Assembly: GCA_900556345.1 (NCBI GenBank)
Contig: USOM01000063.1
Span: 1 to 5,999 of the forward strand
Reading direction: 5' to 3'
Source of the DNA: an uncultured Clostridium sp.
Lineage (GTDB): Bacteria; Bacillota; Clostridia; TANB77; CAG-508
Length of the DNA stretch: 5,999 nucleotides
Shown here: in pieces, positions 1 to 5,597 of the stretch
Layout: every line of letters starts with the position of its first letter
Numbering within the stretch: the stretch's first letter is position 1
The notes under the pieces: generated by a model
Seen by the model: the letters and a program-made list of their open reading frames with translations, nothing else
What the model was told of the DNA's origin: nothing
Databases searched by the model: none
Position numbers and translations under genes: made by a program

Positions 1-296
1 AAATAAAAGAATCATTATTTTGTATATGTGATTTAACTTATGAAAAGTACTATAAAAATAAGTCTAAAAAACTAAAGAAAATATCAATTTTGGAAACTCA
101 AGAAAAAGATGAAAATATAAACAAGGTTTCTGTAAAGTTATTTGAGGACAATTTAAATAATGAAAAAAATATAGAAATTTACTTCATACAAATGTCTAAA
201 TTTTTAAAAAATATCAAAGAAAGGATTGAGAATATTGAAATAAATTCAAAAGACATAGTAATAATTGGAGTAGACAAAAATCTTGATTTATTGTGA
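1..296 (+). CDS. C-terminal fragment of an unrecognised protein (5' end off the window)
   Basis: The reading frame whose first full codon is at position 3 is open from the left edge to a TGA at 294-296, so 97 residues of a C-terminus are visible. I do not recognise the family. The visible part starts with a short hydrophobic, cysteine-containing stretch (SLFCICDLTYEKYY). A very lysine- and asparagine-rich, probably helical and soluble region follows, ending in IVIIGVDKNLDLL. A TTG at 90 could in principle start a 68-residue protein, but it has no convincing ribosome binding site and the frame continues upstream without a stop, so a truncated larger gene is the better reading. There is no membrane segment or catalytic motif that I can name. 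The end of the gene overlaps the -35 box of the next gene's promoter. Confidence 0.55.
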   Translation, partial: IKESLFCICDLTYEKYYKNKSKKLKKISILETQEKDENINKVSVKLFEDNLNNEKNIEIYFIQMSKFLKNIKERIENIEINSKDIVIIGVDKNLDLL

Positions 297-311
297 AAAA
301 TCTATTATAAT
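283..311 (+). promoter_or_regulatory. Sigma-A-type promoter for the TSCPD gene
   Basis: TTGATT at 283-288 (four of six matches to TTGACA) is followed by a 17-bp spacer and a perfect TATAAT at 306-311. Transcription would start near 318, giving a leader of about 28 nt before the ATG at 346. The -35 box lies inside the last codons of the upstream gene. The same TTGATT-17 bp architecture recurs at 2606-2634 (minus) and 5550-5578 (plus). Confidence 0.7.
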
Positions 312-345
312 AAAATAGAAAAAAGCAATAAAGGAGTGATAAAAA

Positions 346-603
346 ATGAAATATATATATGAGCCACAAGGTGTATGTTCTATGCAAATGATATTTGATA
401 TAGAAGGTAACACCGTAAAAGATTTACAAATTATTGGAGGATGTCCAGGAAACACAGTAGGGGTATCAGCATTAGTAAAAGGAAAAAAAGTCGATGAAAT
501 AATTGAGCTTTTAAAAGGGATACCATGTGGAGCAAAAGGAACATCTTGTCCAGATCAAATAGCAATAGCATTACAGAAATACAAAGAAAAATATGGAATC
601 TAA
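346..603 (+). CDS. Small TSCPD-domain protein with four conserved cysteines (TIGR03905-type)
   Basis: An 85-residue protein made of a single TSCPD domain, the fold named after its T-S-C-P-D signature, here at residues 66-70. Four cysteines, C11 (GVC), C33 (GGCPGN), C61 (IPCG) and C68 (TSCPDQ), match the four-Cys layout of the uncharacterised TIGR03905 family and suggest a metal site, probably zinc; the metal is inference. Related TSCPD domains are found at the C-terminus of some class II ribonucleotide reductases, but the free-standing protein has no assigned reaction. The ATG is well placed 9 nt after AAGGAG (331-336, within AAGGAGTGAT). The gene is monocistronic: it has its own promoter and a terminator hairpin 25 bp after its stop. 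There is no signal peptide or membrane segment, so it should be cytoplasmic. Length is normal for the family. Confidence 0.85.
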   Translation: MKYIYEPQGVCSMQMIFDIEGNTVKDLQIIGGCPGNTVGVSALVKGKKVDEIIELLKGIPCGAKGTSCPDQIAIALQKYKEKYGI

Positions 604-628
604 AATAAAGTGTTATAAAGAAAGTAAA

Positions 629-658
629 AAAAGGTGGCAAAATTAATTGCCATCTTTT
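629..658. terminator. Shared hairpin terminator between convergent genes
   Basis: The arms 629-640 (AAAAGGTGGCAA) and 647-658 (TTGCCATCTTTT) enclose the loop AATTAA. Read rightward, the RNA stem is continuous with one G-U pair. Read leftward, that pair becomes an A-C mismatch, but the stem is followed by an excellent T-run (TTTTTTT), whereas the rightward run is short (TTTTAATTTT). It probably ends both the TSCPD transcript and the convergent PBP transcript. The right arm includes the first two bases of the PBP stop codon's complement (657-659). Confidence 0.75.
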
Positions 659-2561
659 AATTTTGATCAGGTTCAATTCCCATAGCAGGTAAAACTTCAG
701 AAAGTATTTTAGATACAACAGGAGCAGCAGTTTGACCACCTTGGTGACTATGGCCTTTAGGGTCATAAAGAGTAACAAGTATTGCAACCTGAGTATTTTC
801 TATAGGAGATATTGCTGCAAAAGATGTTGTATAACCAGAACTTGAATCACCTACAACTGGTTCAGAAGTACCAGATTTACCACCAATAGAATAACCTTGA
901 ACTTGTGCATTTTTACCAGTTCCATCTGTTACAACAGATTTCATCATAGATTTTACTTGATTTGCAGTTTGTGTAGATAGAACTTGTCTAATTTTAGTTG
1001 TATCAAAATTTGTAACTTCTCCAGTATCAGTATTTGTCATAGATTTAACAATTTTAGGCTGAAGAAGGTTTCCGTTATTTGCAATAGCGCAAATTGCTGT
1101 AATCATTTGAAGAGGTGTAATAGTAAACCTTTGACCAAATGACATTGTTGCAAGTTCAACACTTCCGACCTTATCTAAATCGTGGAATCTACTTGAAGAT
1201 TCTCCAGGAAGCCCTGAATTTGTTTTATCAAAAAGTCCAAATGCCTTATAATATTTATATAATGTGTTTGCACCAATTCTTTTTCCAAGTTGAATAAATG
1301 AAGGGTTACAAGAATGCATAAGAGCTTCTCTTAAAGATTCTCCCTCGTGTTTGCTATAATATGGTGCTTGGTAATACCAACATTGAATTGGTTTATCAGC
1401 AACTTGCTCAACGCCATTACAGTAGAAATCGTTTGCAACATCTGTTTTAGTAATATTTTCCTCAAGAGCAACAGATGCAGTAATTAACTTAAATACGGAA
1501 CCAGGTTCATAAGTTTCAAAAACAGAACGAACATGCCACATATTATATATTCTAGAATTCTTTTCTTCATTTGATAAAGAATCCCAATTATCTGTATAAT
1601 ATGAAGTAGGTGTAAAAGGACTATTTAAGTCATAATTTGGATATGAAGCCATAGCCAAAATGTTACCAGTTTTAGGGTCCATAATTATACAGTTACCACC
1701 CTTAGAGCAAGCATTTTCCTCAACAGCTTCTTTTAAGTATTTTTCTACAATAGATTGAATATTAATATCTATTGTAAGTGTGAGATTATACCCGTTTTCA
1801 GCAGGAATAAAAGATTCTTGTGAATTTGGAATTTCACTTTTAGATGCATCTGTAGACATTACAACCTCTCCAGAAGTTCCTTTAAGTATAGAATCATAAG
1901 AATACTCGATTCCAGATAAACCTTGATTATCAGTACCACAAGCGCCAATTACTTGAGAAGCTAAAGTAGAATATGGGTAGTATCTTTTAGAATCTTCATC
2001 AATATTTACACCAGCTGAAATCTTATTTTCTGTTAGCCATTCTTTTAGCTTGTTTACTTTTTCTTCTTCTTCTTTTTGAGCAATAGTTATAGAAGATTTA
2101 GAATTATTTATTTTTTCTAAAGTTTCCTCATAATTTAGCTCGAAAATATCTGAAAGTTCTTTGCAAAGGGCTTGTTTTAGCTCATTTTCATCTGTATATT
2201 TTTTACTTTTCAATTTAGAAGGATTTACAGATACAGTATCAACAGTTTCGCTTATTGCAAGAGAAGCACCTGTTGAATCATAAATATTACCACGTTTACT
2301 GCTTATTGCCTCACTTTTAACTTGTTGTTTAGATGCAAGCGTAGATAAATGAGTTCCATCTATTATTTGTAAATAAAATAATCTAATAATAAGAAGAATA
2401 AGCAAAATAACTGCAACAATCATTGAAAATTTTAGCTTTTTAGATGAGACTACATTTTCAATATTAAGATTGCTTTTTAGTTTTGCAATTTTATCATCAG
2501 TTTTAGATTTTATTATTTTGTTTTTAACTTTTTTAGCAAGTTTTTTATTTTTTTTGTTCAT
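657..2561 (-). CDS. Class B penicillin-binding protein, SpoVD/PBP2 type (peptidoglycan DD-transpeptidase)
   Basis: This 634-residue enzyme cross-links peptidoglycan stem peptides outside the membrane. Residues 1-44 are a cytoplasmic tail with 16 lysines; 45-67 form one uncleaved membrane anchor. The dimerisation/pedestal domain (about 80-250) carries RGNIYDSTG at 90-98. The transpeptidase domain (about 265-615) has all three motifs: S355-V-F-K358 with the acylated serine, S417-C-N419, and K562-S-G-T565 (the KSGT variant is common in SpoVD and PBP2B relatives). The chain ends just after the transpeptidase domain, with no C-terminal PASTA domain, unlike Bacillus SpoVD. The ATG follows GGTGAT (2565-2570, minus strand) by 3 nt, and no other ATG, GTG or TTG lies in frame before an upstream stop. 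The gene stands alone, outside a division-wall cluster, converging on the TSCPD gene and diverging from comM. SpoVD (spore cortex) and a vegetative division PBP cannot be separated from sequence alone. Confidence 0.9.
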   Translation of the reverse strand: MNKKNKKLAKKVKNKIIKSKTDDKIAKLKSNLNIENVVSSKKLKFSMIVAVILLILLIIRLFYLQIIDGTHLSTLASKQQVKSEAISSKRGNIYDSTGASLAISETVDTVSVNPSKLKSKKYTDENELKQALCKELSDIFELNYEETLEKINNSKSSITIAQKEEEEKVNKLKEWLTENKISAGVNIDEDSKRYYPYSTLASQVIGACGTDNQGLSGIEYSYDSILKGTSGEVVMSTDASKSEIPNSQESFIPAENGYNLTLTIDINIQSIVEKYLKEAVEENACSKGGNCIIMDPKTGNILAMASYPNYDLNSPFTPTSYYTDNWDSLSNEEKNSRIYNMWHVRSVFETYEPGSVFKLITASVALEENITKTDVANDFYCNGVEQVADKPIQCWYYQAPYYSKHEGESLREALMHSCNPSFIQLGKRIGANTLYKYYKAFGLFDKTNSGLPGESSSRFHDLDKVGSVELATMSFGQRFTITPLQMITAICAIANNGNLLQPKIVKSMTNTDTGEVTNFDTTKIRQVLSTQTANQVKSMMKSVVTDGTGKNAQVQGYSIGGKSGTSEPVVGDSSSGYTTSFAAISPIENTQVAILVTLYDPKGHSHQGGQTAAPVVSKILSEVLPAMGIEPDQN

Positions 2562-2605
2562 ATAATCACCATTCTTTTTGTTTAAAATGTTAAATTTTCA
2601 CAATT

Positions 2606-2634
2606 ATTTTATAGTAAAAAATAATAAAAATCAA
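2606..2634 (-). promoter_or_regulatory. Probable promoter of the PBP gene
   Basis: On the minus strand, TTGATT (complement of 2629-2634), a 17-bp spacer and TAAAAT (complement of 2606-2611) form a sigma-A-like promoter. It has the same boxes and spacing as the rsmA promoter. The start point would be near 2600, about 40 nt before the ATG. No sigma-E-like -10 box was evident in this short region, so a sporulation-specific promoter is not supported. The region is almost pure A/T, so chance matches are likely. Confidence 0.45.
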
Positions 2635-2646
2635 TAAATTTATAAA

Positions 2647-2666
2647 AAAAGGAGGAGAAATATTTG
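2647..2666 (+). promoter_or_regulatory. Strong ribosome binding site before the TTG start of comM
   Basis: AAAAGGAGGAG at 2647-2657 is a near-perfect Shine-Dalgarno sequence ending 6 nt before TTG at 2664-2666. The resulting N-terminus, MLSKIKS, matches how YifB/ComM proteins normally begin. The TTG is therefore a genuine start rather than an internal Leu codon. Confidence 0.85.
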
Positions 2667-4210
2667 TTATCTAAAATTAAAAGTATGTCATTAGAAGGAC
2701 TTACAGGTTATTTAGTAGAAATACAATCAGATGTATCTGGAGGACTTCCAAACTTTGAGATTGTAGGACTTCCAGATGTTAGAGTTAAAGAAGCAAAAGA
2801 AAGAGTAAAAACAGCAATAAAAAATTCAGGAATAGAGTTTCAAAGTAGAAAAATTATTGTAAATTTAGCTCCAGCAGACATAAGAAAAGAAGGTACTTTT
2901 TTTGATTTGCCAATTGCAATAGGAATTTTAATGGCACTTAAAGAAATATCAAAAATTAAAATAAAAAATTTTGAAAGTACAATATTTTTAGGAGAACTTT
3001 CTTTAGACGGAAAAATAAATAGAGTAAATGGAGTTTTACCAATGTGTATAGAAGCATTAGAACTTGGAATAAAAAGGGTAGTGCTTCCAAAAGAAAATGC
3101 AATAGAAGCATCGATAATAAAAGGCTTAGAAATTATACCAGTAGAAGATTTGTTAGATACTATAGAATATATTACAGGAAATTTAGAAATACCAAGCTAT
3201 ATATCAAAAGAAAATATAAATTTAAGACCTACACAAAATTATGAATTTGATTTTTCAGATGTAAAGGGACAAGAAAATGCAAAAAGAGCCTTAGAAATTG
3301 CAGCAACAGGTTCACATAACTGTCTTTTGTGCCGGTGCGCCAGGTTCGGGAAAAAGCCTATTATCAGAAAGAATAGTTACAATTTTACCAGATTTAACAT
3401 TTGAGGAAGCATTAGAAATAACAAAAATTCACAGCATTACAGGAGAACTTGGTAGTAAAACAGGATTGATTACAAAAAGGCCGTTTAGAATGCCACATCA
3501 TACAAGCTCACCAATTGCAATAATAGGAGGTGGAAGAAATCCAAAGCCACGGGGAAATAAGTTTAGCACATTTTGGTGTATTATTTTTAGATGAATTACC
3601 AGAATTTAAAAAAAGTACATTAGAAGTTTTAAGAGGACCATTAGAAAACAAATATGTAACAATAAGTAGAGCAAATATGGCAGTTACATATCCATCAAAC
3701 TTTATTTTAATTGCAAGTATGAATCCATGTCCTTGTGGATATTACGGAACAGATGACGACAAATGTCATTGCTCTGAAACAGCAATTTCAAATTATATGG
3801 GAAAATTAAGTGGCCCACTTTTAGATAGAATAGACCTTCATATAGAGGTAAAGCCAGTAGAATATGAGAAAATTAGCTCAGAAGAAAAAGGAGAAACTTC
3901 AAAAGAAATAAAGAAAAGAGTAGATAAGGCAAGAAAAATTCAATTGGAAAGATATAAAGATTTAAATATATACTCAAATGGTGAATTAACACCAAAATTG
4001 ATTGAAAAATATTGCAAAATTGATGAAACATCAAAAGAATTATTAAGAAAAGCATTTGAAAAATTGGGATTAAGTGGACGAGCTTATAGCAGAATTTTAA
4101 AAGTTGCAAGAACGATTGCAGATTTAGACGGAGAAGATGAGATTAGAAAAAATCATATAGCAGAAGCAATACAGTATAGGAGTTTGGATAGAAAATATTG
4201 GAAGAGATAA
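2664..4210 (+). CDS. comM: ComM/YifB family Mg-chelatase-like AAA+ ATPase, frame interrupted twice (two +1 shifts needed)
   Basis: Family members are hexameric AAA+ motors; Haemophilus ComM drives branch migration during natural transformation. Read with two +1 shifts, at CGG 3333-3335 and CGG 3550-3552, the gene gives 514 residues in three pieces: 2664-3332 (1-223), 3334-3549 (224-295) and 3551-4207 (296-514). The usual family length is about 500-510. Domains are a ChlI/Lon-like N-terminal domain (about 20-165), the AAA+ core (about 190-395) and the Mg-chelatase C-terminal domain (about 405-505). Walker A is GAPGSGKS at 224-231. Walker B is LFLDE with D309 and E310. The zinc-finger-like cysteines are C355, C357, C367 and C369, and the LLDRID arginine is R388. 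Without shifts, translation stops at 3402-3404 (246 residues) or, after one shift, at 3592-3594 (309 residues). Conservation continues unbroken across both sites, so any lesion is very recent, artefactual or tolerated by recoding. The gene ends with tandem stops TAA-TAG and is followed after 54 bp by dprA. Confidence 0.85.
3330..3336 (+). other. Frame-shift site 1 in comM: TGC CGG T, +1 skip at CGG
   Basis: The upstream frame reads ...CTT TTG TGC CGG TGC GCC and reaches a stop at 3402-3404. Skipping the C at 3333 gives TGC GGT GCG CCA GGT TCG GGA AAA AGC, that is C-G-A-P-G-S-G-K-S, the Walker A motif in the place where ComM proteins have it. The surplus base is the C at 3332 or 3333, which are indistinguishable. 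The zero-frame codon at the shift is CGG. Confidence 0.85.
3547..3553 (+). other. Frame-shift site 2 in comM: CCA CGG G, +1 skip at CGG
   Basis: The frame entered at site 1 reads AAT CCA AAG CCA CGG GGA AAT and stops at 3592-3594. Skipping the C at 3550 gives CCA GGG GAA ATA AGT TTA GCA CAT, that is P-G-E-I-S-L-A-H, a conserved stretch just before Walker B. The zero-frame codon is again CGG. An SD-like AGGAGGTG (3525-3532) lies 17 nt upstream. It encodes conserved glycines and is farther away than the spacing known to stimulate +1 shifting in prfB, so I give it no weight. Confidence 0.85.
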
Positions 4211-4264
4211 TAGAAAATTGATATTTATATGAAATTAGCATATTTGAGGGAGTGATATAAAAAA

Positions 4265-5134
4265 ATGACTGTAATAGAATTGGAAAATAAGCTTTATCCT
4301 AAAATTTTAAAAAATATAAAAAAAGCACCAAAAAAATTATATATAAATGGAAATTTAGACATATTAAATTCAAACTGTATTGCAATTATAGGTTCAAGGA
4401 AAAACACAAAATATGGAGAAAAATGGTGCAAAAAATTTGCCCAAGAATTTATAAAATACAATTTAACAATAGTAAGTGGAATGGCACTTGGAATTGATAA
4501 AATAGCACATAAAACAGCGATAAGAAATGGAGGAAAAACAATTGCGGTTTTACCATCAGGATTAGAAAATATTTATCCAGAAGAAAATTTAGAACTATAT
4601 AATGAAATAATTTTAAATGGAGGATGTGTAATTTCAGAATATGAACCCAAAATAAACGCAAGTTCAAAGAACTTTTTAGAAAGAAATAGAATTGTAAGTG
4701 GATTATCTTTAGGAACTGTCGTAATAGAAGCAGCCTACAGAAGTGGGACAAGTGTTACAGCAAAAATTGCAAAAGAACAAGGAAGAGATGTATTTTGCAT
4801 ACCTGGAAGTTTAGATAACCCAAAAAGTATTGGAACAAATAATTTAATAAAAGAATTTGCAAAAATTGTAACATCACCTAAAGATGTTATAAATAACTAT
4901 AATTTTTTGCATAAAATAGAAGTTAATTCAAATACATTAGTAAAAGAACAAATTCCAGAAGAATATAAGAAAATTTATAGCTTAATAACAGATATTCCAA
5001 TAAATATAAATGATATTGCAAAAAAAAGTTTATTAGAATTAAGAGAAGTTTCATCAAAACTTACAATGTTAGAATTAGACGGTAAAGTAGTGAAATTACC
5101 AGGAAATATGTATATTAGAGGTGATTTAGATTAA
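4265..5134 (+). CDS. dprA: DprA/Smf DNA-processing protein, short form
   Basis: DprA binds incoming single-stranded DNA in the cytoplasm and loads RecA onto it during transformation. This 289-residue protein has the Rossmann-like core (about 20-215) with G43-S-R45, SGMALGID at 71-78, LPSGLENIYP at 96-105, ISEYEP at 123-128, RNR at 140-142, GTSVTA at 161-166 and IPGSLDNP at 179-186. A winged-helix DprA C-terminal domain spans about 234-285. The N-terminal helical (SAM/HhH-like) domain of longer DprA proteins, often about 350 residues or more in total, is missing: the chain starts directly at the linker before the core (LYPKIL, LYINGN). The ATG at 4265 follows GGGAGTGAT (4248-4256). An in-frame TGA at 4253-4255 rules out a longer N-terminus here. 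It lies 54 bp after comM and its stop overlaps the proposed yraN start, so one operon is likely. Confidence 0.92.
   Translation: MTVIELENKLYPKILKNIKKAPKKLYINGNLDILNSNCIAIIGSRKNTKYGEKWCKKFAQEFIKYNLTIVSGMALGIDKIAHKTAIRNGGKTIAVLPSGLENIYPEENLELYNEIILNGGCVISEYEPKINASSKNFLERNRIVSGLSLGTVVIEAAYRSGTSVTAKIAKEQGRDVFCIPGSLDNPKSIGTNNLIKEFAKIVTSPKDVINNYNFLHKIEVNSNTLVKEQIPEEYKKIYSLITDIPININDIAKKSLLELREVSSKLTMLELDGKVVKLPGNMYIRGDLD
5118..5132 (+). promoter_or_regulatory. Ribosome binding site that sets the AUU start of yraN
   Basis: GAGGTGAT at 5118-5125, inside the last codons of dprA, lies 4 nt before ATT at 5130-5132. The PBP gene has the same GGTGAT at a similar distance from its ATG. No ATG, GTG or TTG exists in the yraN frame between the in-frame TAG at 5127-5129 and the TTG at 5181. 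Confidence 0.65.
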
Positions 5135-5489
5135 CAAAAAAGAGTTAGGAAGTATTGGCGAAGAAATAAGTGCTAATTACTTGCAAAAATGTGGATATAA
5201 AATTATAGAAAGAAATTATAGATGTAGGCAGGGGGAGATTGATATTATTGCAAAAGATAAAAATGAACTAGTATTTATTGAGGTAAAAACAAGAAGTAAT
5301 TTATGTTTTGGGAGACCAAGAGAGGCAGTAGATAATTATAAACAAAACCATATATATAAAACTGCTAAGTATTATTTGCATAATAATAAATTAGAAAATT
5401 CTTATGTTAGGTTTGATGTGATTGAAATTTATTTGAGAAAAGATAAGTATAAATTGAGCCATTTGAAAAATGTTGAAATTGATTTATAA
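5130..5489 (+). CDS. yraN: YraN/UPF0102 family endonuclease-like protein, probable ATT start
   Basis: A 119-residue protein of the UPF0102 family, which has a restriction-endonuclease-like PD-(D/E)XK fold; its substrate is not established. With the start at ATT 5130 the N-terminus reads NKKELGSIGEEISANYL, the typical family opening. The nuclease-type residues are G35-E-I-D38, then E51-V-K53 in FIEVKTR, followed by a conserved PREAVD and the helix ending AKYYL. The TTG at 5181 would remove the conserved LGSIGEE segment and half of the first helix, so I reject it as the start. The start overlaps the dprA stop (ATTAA), implying translational coupling. In many bacteria yraN lies near comM, dprA or rnhB, which fits a role in DNA processing. 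There is no signal peptide or membrane segment. Family membership is firm; the exact start is less so. Confidence 0.85.
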   Translation: MNKKELGSIGEEISANYLQKCGYKIIERNYRCRQGEIDIIAKDKNELVFIEVKTRSNLCFGRPREAVDNYKQNHIYKTAKYYLHNNKLENSYVRFDVIEIYLRKDKYKLSHLKNVEIDL

Positions 5490-5501
5490 AATTTACAAAA
5501 G

Positions 5502-5543
5502 TATACACATAACATTAAACTGCGTGTATAAAAATGTTAACAT
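5502..5543. repeat. Two interleaved 7-bp inverted repeats plus an overlapping 10-bp palindrome
   Basis: TATACAC (5502-5508) is complementary to GTGTATA (5524-5530), and TAACATT (5510-5516) to AATGTTA (5533-5539). The order A-B-A'-B' means that in RNA the stems could form an H-type pseudoknot or two alternative hairpins. As DNA they could be overlapping operator half-sites. The second right arm overlaps the perfect palindrome ATGTTAACAT (5534-5543), which ends 6 bp before the rsmA -35 box. There is no T-run after it, so it is not a simple terminator. Confidence 0.5.
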
Positions 5544-5549
5544 AAATTC

Positions 5550-5578
5550 TTGATTTTATAGCAAAAATATAGTAAAAT
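5550..5578 (+). promoter_or_regulatory. Sigma-A-type promoter for rsmA
   Basis: TTGATT at 5550-5555, a 17-bp spacer and TAAAAT at 5573-5578 lie just before rsmA, giving a leader of about 13-15 nt that contains the ribosome binding site AGAGGT (5586-5591). The boxes and spacing are the same as in the predicted PBP promoter. This implies rsmA can be transcribed independently of the comM-dprA-yraN genes. Confidence 0.6.
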
Positions 5579-5597
5579 ACCTAACAGAGGTAAAAAA

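Noticed and set aside
431..787. Minus-strand open frame of 118 codons
   Set aside because: It runs antisense through the TSCPD gene and the end of the PBP gene, is a leucine/phenylalanine-rich artefact of A-rich coding DNA, and has no ribosome binding site or recognisable domain.
2587..2615. TATAGT (2610-2615) as the -10 of a comM promoter
   Set aside because: The -10 is good but no -35 with acceptable sequence and spacing is visible. It overlaps the better minus-strand promoter in a nearly pure A/T gap; comM must have a promoter near here, but I cannot place it.
3044..3244. Plus-strand open frame in another frame of comM
   Set aside because: Overlaps conserved ComM coding sequence; basic low-complexity product without a ribosome binding site.
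3330..3553. Phase variation by slipped-strand repeats as the cause of the comM shifts
   Set aside because: Neither site lies in a homopolymer or short tandem repeat long enough to slip (only CC and GGGG), and the surplus base at the second site is an isolated C.
3873..4109. Minus-strand open frame inside comM
   Set aside because: Antisense to conserved ComM C-terminal coding sequence, with hydrophobic low-complexity composition typical of a shadow frame.
3530..4210. GTG at 3530 as the start of a separate 226-residue protein, helped by AGGAGGTG at 3525-3532
   Set aside because: The SD-like bases touch the GTG with no spacing and encode conserved ComM glycines. The product would begin in the middle of the AAA+ core, so this is the third segment of comM rather than a gene of its own.
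4218..4246. TTGATA followed after 17 bp by TATTTG as a dprA promoter
   Set aside because: The -10 box matches only three of six positions and transcription would start inside or after the ribosome binding site.
4449..4751. Minus-strand open frame inside dprA
   Set aside because: Antisense to the conserved DprA Rossmann core, with no independent support.
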